A stretch of DNA of 7,093 nt from a bacterium (GTDB lineage Bacteria > Patescibacteriota > Minisyncoccia > Minisyncoccales > Minisyncoccaceae), in NCBI GenBank assembly GCA_023228085.1, contig JALOBW010000010.1, forward strand, positions 1 through 7,093. Reading direction: 5' to 3'. The position numbers and the translations under genes were made by a program. The notes below the pieces were generated by a model that did not search any database, was not told the origin of the DNA, and worked only from the letters and a program-made list of their open reading frames with translations. The stretch's first letter is position 1. The number at the start of each line of letters is the position of its first letter. This document shows positions 1 to 5,827 of the stretch, in pieces.

Positions 1-74
1 GAAGAAAATCAAAAAGAACGGAGTTTGCAAGATACATAGAAAAAGCTTTGCCCCGATTAGTCAAATAAGCTAAT

Positions 75-99
75 GGTTCGAATCCTTTCGCCCCTGCCA
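75..99 (+). other. 3' end of a tRNA-Trp-like gene without its 5' part; putative attachment-site remnant
   Basis: The segment reads as the end of a tRNA: GG closing the T stem, the seven-base T loop TTCGAAT, the 3' T-stem strand CCTTT (84-88), the 3' acceptor strand CGCCCCT (89-95), discriminator G (96) and encoded CCA (97-99). An acceptor strand CGCCCCT with G73 matches bacterial tRNA-Trp, which typically begins AGGGGC. No matching AGGGGCG occurs in bases 1-74, where the 5' half should lie, and no anticodon arm can be built. The 5' T-stem strand AATGG (72-76) has a T-T mismatch with CCTTT, so tRNA identity fades upstream of about base 75. A 3'-only tRNA copy is the usual scar of tRNA-targeted integration. 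I infer that an element lies to the left and the original tRNA flank, with its terminator, to the right. The tRNA-Trp identity comes from memory of the family. Confidence 0.6.
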
Positions 100-139
100 A
101 CTTGAGCGTAGTTAGAGCGCACGAGTCGCGTAGACAATA

Positions 140-171
140 ATTTGTATAGCTTAAAAGGCTATACAATTTTT
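140..171 (+). terminator. Intrinsic terminator
   Basis: A perfect 9-bp stem pairs TTGTATAGC (142-150) with GCTATACAA (158-166) around a seven-base loop and is followed at once by TTTTT (167-171). It lies 41 bases after the CCA of the tRNA-like fragment, so it probably was, or still is, the terminator of the tRNA transcription unit. The A-rich bases before the stem could let it work weakly in the other direction. Confidence 0.8.
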
Positions 172-203
172 AGTTTATGCGATATTATGTAATCACAATT
201 TAA

Positions 204-356
204 TAGTAGTGGCCTAAACTTTTGAGAAATCAAAGGCATGGCTCAAAGTCAGAAGATGCATAAAGAACCCGCCATGGGGTCGCATCTTCTGCTATATCGG
301 GAAACCGGTATAAGTAGCTTCGGCTACTACCTGTGGTGGGCTTTTTGTTTACCACA
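204..356 (+). ncRNA. Unclassified structured RNA with loop-pairing pseudoknot (small RNA or leader)
   Basis: Several helices stack closely. H1: 219-225 with 230-236, capped by a GAAA tetraloop. H2: a perfect 10-bp stem 250-259 with 282-291, then an asymmetric internal loop, then ACCC (267-270) with GGGT (277-280). The H2 six-base loop GCCATG (271-276) is fully complementary to CATGGC (237-242), giving a pseudoknot. H3: 293-300 with 305-312, capped by GAAA. H4: 313-318 with 323-328, closed as C(UUCG)G. GNRA and UUCG loops and the G-U pairs (220/235, 297/308) are valid only on the plus strand. The segment is clearly richer in GC than the surrounding genes. I recognise no family: RNase P, SRP, tmRNA, 6S and T-box signatures are absent. 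The ends are uncertain; 219-328 is the secure core. It could be a leader of the OB-fold gene 55 bases downstream or an independent RNA. Confidence 0.6.
327..356 (+). terminator. Possible weak terminator at the end of the structured RNA
   Basis: Two alternative hairpins fit here. CTACC (327-331) with GGTGG (335-339) is a short 5-bp stem followed by GC and TTTTT (342-346), which is terminator-like but weak. Alternatively 332-341 pairs with 347-356 over ten pairs, three of them G-U, placing TTTTT in the loop, which would not be a normal terminator. The first uses bases 327-328 of the UUCG hairpin. Whether transcription stops here or continues into the gene at 411 cannot be decided from sequence. 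Confidence 0.3.
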
Positions 357-372
357 AAACTTTAAGTAATAT

Positions 373-401
373 TTGGTCGACATAATTAATAAACATAATT
401 T
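373..401 (+). promoter_or_regulatory. Weak promoter candidate for the OB-fold gene
   Basis: TTGGTC (373-378) and TAATTT (396-401) are spaced by 17 bases, matching the -35 and -10 consensus only partly. If used, transcription would start about base 408, almost at the ATG at 411, giving a leaderless message. The region 379-410 is extremely AT-rich, so -10-like hexamers are expected by chance. Read-through from the structured RNA is the alternative. Confidence 0.25.
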
Positions 402-410
402 AATAAAAAT

Positions 411-878
411 ATGGAAGATCAAAAGGCTAAGAAATCTATTTTCAAGAAGTGGTGGTTCTGGGTAATCGTAGTGCTCGTATTATTTATAATATTAGGATCA
501 TCTGGTTCTAAAAATACTAATAATACGGCTCAACAAAATCAAAATAATTCTGCACAGCAACAAAGCTATACAAGAGTTACAGCTCCCGATTTAGCAGCTG
601 AATACAAGGCTAACCAAGTAGCTGCGGATGATAAGTACAAAAACAAAACAATAGAAGTTTCAGGAACAATATATAATATTGGAAAAGATATTCTTGATGC
701 GCCATACGTTATTCTTAGTGGTACAGATATGGTAACAAATATTCAATGTATGTTCGATAAAAGTGATCAAAGCCAGCTTACAAGCTTAGCTAAAGATACA
801 AAAATTGTATTAAGAGGAAAGGTGAGCGGGCAGGTAGTATTTAACGTTCTATTAAATAATTGCTCAATAGTAAAGTAA
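411..878 (+). CDS. Small membrane-anchored OB-fold protein (tRNA_anti-like family)
   Basis: The 155-residue product starts with a lysine-rich cytoplasmic stretch (1-13), then one hydrophobic helix beginning WWFWVIVV (about 14-29). A polar Q/N/S-rich linker (30-52) follows, then a compact domain (53-155). The domain carries the pattern of the tRNA_anti-like OB-fold family: LAAEYKANQVAADDKYKNK (about 61-79), a beta strand with EVSGTI (82-87), GKDIL...PYVIL (91-102), IQCMFDKSD (111-119) and LRGKVSG (134-140). Topology is inferred as N-in, with the OB domain outside the membrane. There is no lipobox cysteine, so it is not a lipoprotein. The family's molecular role is not established; OB folds bind nucleic acids, sugars or proteins. 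No Shine-Dalgarno sequence precedes the ATG. The gene has its own terminator downstream, so it is probably transcribed separately from the restriction operon. The family assignment is from pattern memory. Confidence 0.85.
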   Translation: MEDQKAKKSIFKKWWFWVIVVLVLFIILGSSGSKNTNNTAQQNQNNSAQQQSYTRVTAPDLAAEYKANQVAADDKYKNKTIEVSGTIYNIGKDILDAPYVILSGTDMVTNIQCMFDKSDQSQLTSLAKDTKIVLRGKVSGQVVFNVLLNNCSIVK

Positions 879-894
879 CTTACCTCTAAAATAA

Positions 895-925
895 GGGAAA
901 GGCCGATACGGTCTTTTCTTTTGTT
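895..925 (+). terminator. Intrinsic terminator after the OB-fold gene
   Basis: AAAGGCCG (898-905) pairs with CGGTCTTT (909-916), including one G-U pair, around a three-base ATA loop; the stem can be extended by wobble pairs to 895. It is followed by a T-rich run TTCTTTTGTTT. It sits 17 bases after the stop of the OB-fold gene, and its T tract abuts the -35 of the next promoter, so it separates the two transcription units. Confidence 0.7.
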
Positions 926-953
926 TGATTTATGGACTTATTTGTCCTATAAT
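925..953 (+). promoter_or_regulatory. Sigma70-type promoter of the mod-res operon
   Basis: A -35 element TTGATT (925-930, four of six consensus bases) and a perfect -10 TATAAT (948-953) are separated by exactly 17 bases. The predicted transcription start is about base 960, only about 9 bases before the mod ATG at 969, so the message would be nearly leaderless. No operator palindrome or controller-protein gene is visible next to it, so expression looks constitutive. Confidence 0.75.
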
Positions 954-968
954 GCTGTAAAGTAGTAA

Positions 969-2900
969 ATGGACAAAAACAAAGATATGGATTCACTAAT
1001 ATATCAATTGCCTAAAATAGTAGATGAGGGTAAAAAAGAAGTAGAAAAAATACTGGAAAGACTTTCTGGTTCTAATAAGTTATCACTACAAACAAATGAG
1101 CTAGTTTTGCCGTCTAAGGATAGTAATAATTTATGGAGTGGAAGGATTCCGCAACAAAAAGAAAGCGATTGGATGAATCGTTTAATATATGGAGATAATT
1201 TATTGGTAATGCAAGCCCTTTTATCTGGAGATAAAGAAAGTGGATTACCATCAATGCGAGGTAAAATTGATTTAATTTACATTGATCCTCCTTTCGATAG
1301 TAGAACAGACTACAGGACAAAAATTGAATTGCTTGGTGCAGACATAGAGCAAAAACCAACAGTAATAGAACAGTTTGCCTACTCTGACACGTGGAAAGAT
1401 GGAACAGTTTCTTATTTAAAGATGATGTATTCAAGGCTTGCTTTAATAAAAGAACTCTTGTCTGATACAGGTTCTTTATATGTTCATATAGATTCCCATG
1501 TTGGACATTACCTTAAAATTATAATGGATGATATTTTTGGTAAAGATAAGTTCAGAAACGAAATAATCTGGTCTTATGCAGGCATAAAAAGACCTTCTGC
1601 TAAAAAATATCCTGATAAACACGATTATATTTTATTTTACACAAAGTCTGATAGTTATAATTTTAATCATCAATATAATCCTCATAGAAAAGAATATATA
1701 GAAACTTATTTTAAACCAGACGAAAATGGTAGACTTTATAGAACCGTAAATCCTACTGGCGGAGGTTCTCGTAGGATATATTTAGATGAGTTACAGGGAG
1801 ATTTAGTAGGAGCAGAATGGAGTGATATACCAGCTACTAATTCTTTTGGAACATCAATTAAAGAAAGAAATATAAAATTTCAAACACAAAAACCAGAAAA
1901 ATTATTGGAGAGAATTATAAAAACATCAACAGACGAAAACTCTATTGTTGCTGATTTTTTTGCTGGATCTGGAACAACTGGTGCAGTAGCTGAAAAACTT
2001 GGTAGGAAATGGATAATGTCAGATTTGGGAAAGCCAGCTAATTTAACAATGCGTAAAAGATTAATAGACCAGAATGCCAAGCCATTTTTGTATCAATCAA
2101 TAGGGGACTATCAAAAAGAAGCTTTTGCTTCCTCAGGTTTATACCGTCGAATCGGAGACTTGTCCAGTATTATAGTTCAACTTTATGGAGCGATTCCTTT
2201 TGCAGACGATCAGAATCCTACTAGAAATCTTGGATATATAAAAGATGGTAGGATTCTAATAATGGTTGATTCTCCAAATAAACTAACTGGTTTGGCTACA
2301 TTAAAAAAGGCAATTGAATACAGAAATTCATTTATGGGAGGATGGAATAAGGTGATAGTTCTTGGTTGGAATTTTACTTATGATATTACCGAGGCAATTC
2401 AATCTTTGAGTGATGATAAGTTGGAGGTTTTAGTAATTCCACCAGATTTGCTCGACCAACTTAAAACAAAATCTAATTACAAGGACTTAATTGATAATAA
2501 AAAAATTAGATTTTCCTCTTTACAATACTTAACTATTAAACCAGTAGTTGTAGAATCAATTTCTGATACAGAGGAAAAACTGAAAATAGAATTGCTAAAT
2601 TATGTTTTGCTATCTCCAGATAATATTCCTCTTGACGAAAAAGATAAAGATAAACTAAAAGAAATAATAGCTAAAGATCCGTTATCATTAATTGAATACT
2701 GGAGTATTGATCCTGACTATGACGGGCAAACATTTCGCAGTAAATGGCAAGATTATAGAGAAAATACTGAAAATGATAATGATCCGTACCATGTTATTTC
2801 TAAAACTTCGTTAACTGTTCCAAAAATAGAAAATAGAAAAATTTGCATTAAAGCAGTTGATGTCTTTGGTTTTGAAAGTATTGTAATAGAAAAATTGTAA
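969..2900 (+). CDS. mod: Type III restriction-modification system methyltransferase subunit (Mod), adenine-specific
   Basis: The 643-residue product transfers a methyl group from S-adenosylmethionine to an adenine N6 and, in Type III systems, supplies sequence recognition for the Mod-Res complex. Seen in order: YGDNLLVMQALL (74-85), the catalytic motif IV DPPF in IDLIYIDPPFDS (106-109), a variable stretch (about 185-305) likely holding the target recognition domain, QKPEKLLERII (308-317) and the SAM-binding motif I FAGSGTTG (331-338). Motif IV before motif I is the beta-class order of Type III Mod proteins. Residues about 390-643 form a long C-terminal region ending in EYWSIDPDYDGQTF and KAVDVFGFESIVI, a pattern I recall from this methylase family. 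The enzyme appears complete. The start at 969 fits the promoter just upstream; Met7 (987) is an alternative. res follows after 4 bases. The target sequence cannot be predicted. Confidence 0.92.
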   Translation: MDKNKDMDSLIYQLPKIVDEGKKEVEKILERLSGSNKLSLQTNELVLPSKDSNNLWSGRIPQQKESDWMNRLIYGDNLLVMQALLSGDKESGLPSMRGKIDLIYIDPPFDSRTDYRTKIELLGADIEQKPTVIEQFAYSDTWKDGTVSYLKMMYSRLALIKELLSDTGSLYVHIDSHVGHYLKIIMDDIFGKDKFRNEIIWSYAGIKRPSAKKYPDKHDYILFYTKSDSYNFNHQYNPHRKEYIETYFKPDENGRLYRTVNPTGGGSRRIYLDELQGDLVGAEWSDIPATNSFGTSIKERNIKFQTQKPEKLLERIIKTSTDENSIVADFFAGSGTTGAVAEKLGRKWIMSDLGKPANLTMRKRLIDQNAKPFLYQSIGDYQKEAFASSGLYRRIGDLSSIIVQLYGAIPFADDQNPTRNLGYIKDGRILIMVDSPNKLTGLATLKKAIEYRNSFMGGWNKVIVLGWNFTYDITEAIQSLSDDKLEVLVIPPDLLDQLKTKSNYKDLIDNKKIRFSSLQYLTIKPVVVESISDTEEKLKIELLNYVLLSPDNIPLDEKDKDKLKEIIAKDPLSLIEYWSIDPDYDGQTFRSKWQDYRENTENDNDPYHVISKTSLTVPKIENRKICIKAVDVFGFESIVIEKL

Positions 2901-2904
2901 TTTT

Positions 2905-5823
2905 ATGCCATCACCAATAAGCATAGGAACGAGAGATATTCCATTAAAAATAGCAAAAGAATTGACTGATAAGGTTAATGATTCTTGGAATAGCGGAGAA
3001 ATGCTTTCGAAGGTTTCTTTGATTACTCAAGACTTATTAAAATTTTGGTTTAAAGATCCACATACTGAAACTAGGTTCATTAATTTTAACCAAGGTCAAA
3101 GACAAGCAATTTTAAATGCAATATATTTGCATGAAGTTTTAAACATAAAGTCTGTAAAGGATATTTATGAAAATGTTAATCCAGAGCTACTTTTAGAAAT
3201 TGATGTAATTGAATTAAAAAAGAGTAAATACGAAGTGCCTAAATATGGCATAAAAATGGCTACTGGAACTGGAAAAACTTGGGTCATGCACGCTTTACTT
3301 ATTTGGCAATATCTTAATGCCAAATATGAATTAGAAAAATCGGGTAAATTTACTAAAAACTTTTTATTAGTAGCTCCGGGTATTATTGTTTATGATCGTT
3401 TACTTGATGCCTATCTTGGAAAAGAAGACATTAACCAAGAAAGACATTTTGAAGAATCTGATTTTTATAAATTTAAAGAATTATTTATTCCTTCTCAGTA
3501 CAGAGACGATGTTTTTGGCTTCGTTCAAAATAGTGTTGCAAGAAAACAAGAAATTGGAAATAAAGTCACGGGAGACGGATTGATAGCCATGGCTAATTGG
3601 CATTTATTTTTAGACAAAGAAGAAAAAGAAAATGATATTGGCTCTCCGTTAGATAATTCTGATTTAATTATTAATGAATTATTACCACTCACCCCGGGAA
3701 TATCGGGCGGAAATGCATTGGATTCATTAGATGTTAAATATTTAGGCAGTAAAGAAACAGACTTTTTATCTAATTTGCCCGATTTAATGGTAATTAATGA
3801 TGAAGCTCATCATATTCATGAGAATAAAATATATGGAGAAGTTAAGGAAGTAGAGTGGCAAAAAAGTTTAAACAAAATATCAGAAAATAAGGGTACAAGG
3901 TTTATTCAAATTGATTTTTCAGCCACCCCCTATGATGTTACTGGAAGCGGTCAAAAAAGAGTTAAACATTATTTTCCACATATTATAGTTGATTTTGATT
4001 TAAAAGATGCTATCAGAAAAGGATTAGTCAAGATCATTGCTATTGATAAAAGAAAAGAAATAACTGACATATCTTTAGACTATAATGCCATAAGAGAGGG
4101 TAATAATGTTATTGGACTGTCAGAAGGTCAAAAATTAATGATCAGGGCTGGATTGAATAAGCTAAAAATACTAGAAGAAAATTTTATTGATTTTACAAAG
4201 GATAAAAATGGCATATCAGATAAGCACCCTAAAATGCTTATTATGTGCGAAGATACGAAAGTTACTCCATTTGTAACAGAATTTTTAAATGAAGAAGGGT
4301 GGTCAAATGAAGATGTAATGAGAGTTGATTCTGATAGGAAAGGGGATATTTCTGAAGTAGAATGGTTGGAGTTAAAACAAAAATTATTCAACATAGATAA
4401 GCACGAGAGGCCAAAAATTATTGTTTCAGTATTAATGTTAAGAGAGGGTTTTGATGTTAGTAATATTTGTGTAATTGTTCCATTACGTTCCACTTCTGCT
4501 CCAATATTATTAGAGCAAACTATTGGTCGTGGCTTAAGGTTGATGTGGCGTGAGCCTGAATTTGTCGAAATTAAGCAAGAGAATCTTAAAAGACTATTAG
4601 TAGACAAAAAAGAACCAAATAATTATCTTGATTTATTAACAATTATTGAACATCCATCTTTTATTCAATTTTATGAAGATTTATTGAAGGAGGGATTAAT
4701 TGGTGAAATCGAAACAGATCCCAAAGACAGAGACGGTGTTTTGGGCGACATTATTAAGGTTACCCTCAAGAGTAATTATCAAAAATACGATTTATATTGG
4801 CCATCAATAATTAATGATTCAGAAGAAGAATTAATTAATGGTAATGTAAATATTGATAAATTAGAATCATTTTCGGCTTATCATTTAGACAGTCTGCAGC
4901 AATTTTTTAAAAAGGAGGGTGAAAGTTTTGTTTCAGAGGAATTAACCGTCAAGACAAGATTCGGAGAGTATACGGTAGATGCTAACCTATTTAAATCGCA
5001 AAGCTATAATGAATATTTAGAGAAAATATTAAACGTTATTATTAATAGAATGGTAAAAGTTGGAAATAGAAAAGCAAAATCTTTTCCAGTAATGCAGATT
5101 AATAATTTAGAAATAGTTAGAATTATTGATGATTATATAAGAAACAAGCTTTTTAATAAAGTATTCGATCCATTTATTGATAGTAACTGGAAAATACTTC
5201 TCCTTAAAAACGGAATTGTTACTCAGCACATAATTAAAGAAATCGGCAAACTAATTATGGATATGCAGAATAACACTAGTAGTATCGAAGCGGTAATAGA
5301 AAAAAGGTATTTTTCGGAAGTTTCAGATTTAAGAGTTAGAGAAAATTATTCTCTAGAAATAGTCAAAGCGATTTATGAAAGATTGCCATACCCATCAAAT
5401 AAAGGTGGCCTTGAGAAAGCTTTAATGGAATATGCAGACTCTGATTCCAAGGTTGAAGCTATTATGAAAATCAATGAATATTATCATAATTTTGCTAATA
5501 TTATCTACATAAGAACGGATGGATTTTTATCTTTTTATTACCCTGATTTCATCATTAAAACAAATGACAGTATTTATCTTGTTGAAACAAAATCGGACAA
5601 AGATTTAAATGACCCTAATGTTAAACAAAAACAATTAGCTACGATTGATTGGATTAGAAGAATTAATGAGTTAAAGCCAGAAGACAGAATGGATCGCAAG
5701 TGGGAATATATTTTACTTGGAGAAACTCACTTTTATGGATTGAGAGATAATAATGCTTCTATTGATGAAATTTTTCAACTCGCAAAAATTAATGAATCTA
5801 AAATTCTAGGGAAATTAATCTAA
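2905..5823 (+). CDS. res: Type III restriction enzyme Res subunit: DEAH helicase/translocase with PD-(D/E)XK nuclease
   Basis: The 972-residue product is the ATP-dependent motor and endonuclease that, with Mod, cleaves DNA lacking the host methylation. Seen: a Q-motif-like FNQGQRQAIL (61-70), Walker A ATGTGKT (119-125), DEAH (299-302) in LMVINDEAHH, SATPYD (339-344), LREGFDV (512-518) and motif VI QTIGRGLR (538-545), all of superfamily 2. The C-terminal nuclease shows YYPDFII (D881) followed by VETK (893-896), giving D-x12-E-x-K. All catalytic motifs are present and the length is usual for Res, so the protein should be active. It starts 4 bases after the mod stop with no Shine-Dalgarno sequence, suggesting translation coupled to mod. 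Its stop lies 2 bases from the end of the convergent recombinase gene. Confidence 0.93.
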   Translation: MPSPISIGTRDIPLKIAKELTDKVNDSWNSGEMLSKVSLITQDLLKFWFKDPHTETRFINFNQGQRQAILNAIYLHEVLNIKSVKDIYENVNPELLLEIDVIELKKSKYEVPKYGIKMATGTGKTWVMHALLIWQYLNAKYELEKSGKFTKNFLLVAPGIIVYDRLLDAYLGKEDINQERHFEESDFYKFKELFIPSQYRDDVFGFVQNSVARKQEIGNKVTGDGLIAMANWHLFLDKEEKENDIGSPLDNSDLIINELLPLTPGISGGNALDSLDVKYLGSKETDFLSNLPDLMVINDEAHHIHENKIYGEVKEVEWQKSLNKISENKGTRFIQIDFSATPYDVTGSGQKRVKHYFPHIIVDFDLKDAIRKGLVKIIAIDKRKEITDISLDYNAIREGNNVIGLSEGQKLMIRAGLNKLKILEENFIDFTKDKNGISDKHPKMLIMCEDTKVTPFVTEFLNEEGWSNEDVMRVDSDRKGDISEVEWLELKQKLFNIDKHERPKIIVSVLMLREGFDVSNICVIVPLRSTSAPILLEQTIGRGLRLMWREPEFVEIKQENLKRLLVDKKEPNNYLDLLTIIEHPSFIQFYEDLLKEGLIGEIETDPKDRDGVLGDIIKVTLKSNYQKYDLYWPSIINDSEEELINGNVNIDKLESFSAYHLDSLQQFFKKEGESFVSEELTVKTRFGEYTVDANLFKSQSYNEYLEKILNVIINRMVKVGNRKAKSFPVMQINNLEIVRIIDDYIRNKLFNKVFDPFIDSNWKILLLKNGIVTQHIIKEIGKLIMDMQNNTSSIEAVIEKRYFSEVSDLRVRENYSLEIVKAIYERLPYPSNKGGLEKALMEYADSDSKVEAIMKINEYYHNFANIIYIRTDGFLSFYYPDFIIKTNDSIYLVETKSDKDLNDPNVKQKQLATIDWIRRINELKPEDRMDRKWEYILLGETHFYGLRDNNASIDEIFQLAKINESKILGKLI

Positions 5824-5827
5824 AATT
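5795..5827. repeat. Two direct copies of an 11-base AT-rich motif at the res/recombinase junction
   Basis: AATCTAAAATT occurs at 5795-5805 and again at 5817-5827, with starts 22 bases apart, spanning the res stop codon and reaching into the recombinase stop codon. Base composition here makes a chance repeat quite possible. Confidence 0.4.

Noticed and set aside
1..73. Possible C-terminal end of a protein gene entering from the left
   Set aside because: All three forward frames are open from base 1 to stops at 37-39, 66-68 and 71-73. The fragments (for example one ending YIEKALPRLVK) are too short to recognise, and nothing decides which frame is real, if any.
24..99. A complete tRNA or the 3' end of a tmRNA
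   Set aside because: No 5' acceptor strand, D arm or anticodon arm can be formed in the bases before the T loop. A tmRNA should carry the G3-U70 pair for alanine charging, but the acceptor strand CGCCCCT has C at that position.
106..120. GCGTAGTTAGAGCGC resembles a tRNA D arm
   Set aside because: No acceptor stem or anticodon arm fits around it, and it follows the CCA of the tRNA fragment, so it is more likely flank sequence or chance.
204..356. Known RNA families (RNase P, SRP, 6S, T-box, c-di-GMP, ZTP, TPP, SAM riboswitches)
   Set aside because: The conserved sequence cores of these families as I know them are missing. CCGCC near 269-273 only superficially recalls the ZTP motif, and GGCCTAAA at 211-218 recalls part of a c-di-GMP leader without its other conserved blocks.
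1114..1434. Minus-strand open frames within mod and res (also 1880-2080 and 4128-4607)
   Set aside because: They lie opposite strongly supported motif-bearing genes, and their translations show no recognisable domain. They are shadows.
3386..3583. Plus-strand alternative-frame open frames inside res, and at 6294-6482 opposite the recombinase
   Set aside because: They overlap conserved enzyme coding in another frame, with low-complexity products and no start signals.
969..5823. Phase-variable simple-sequence repeats, common in some Type III mod genes
   Set aside because: No long homopolymer or tandem tetra-/pentanucleotide tract is visible in mod or res.
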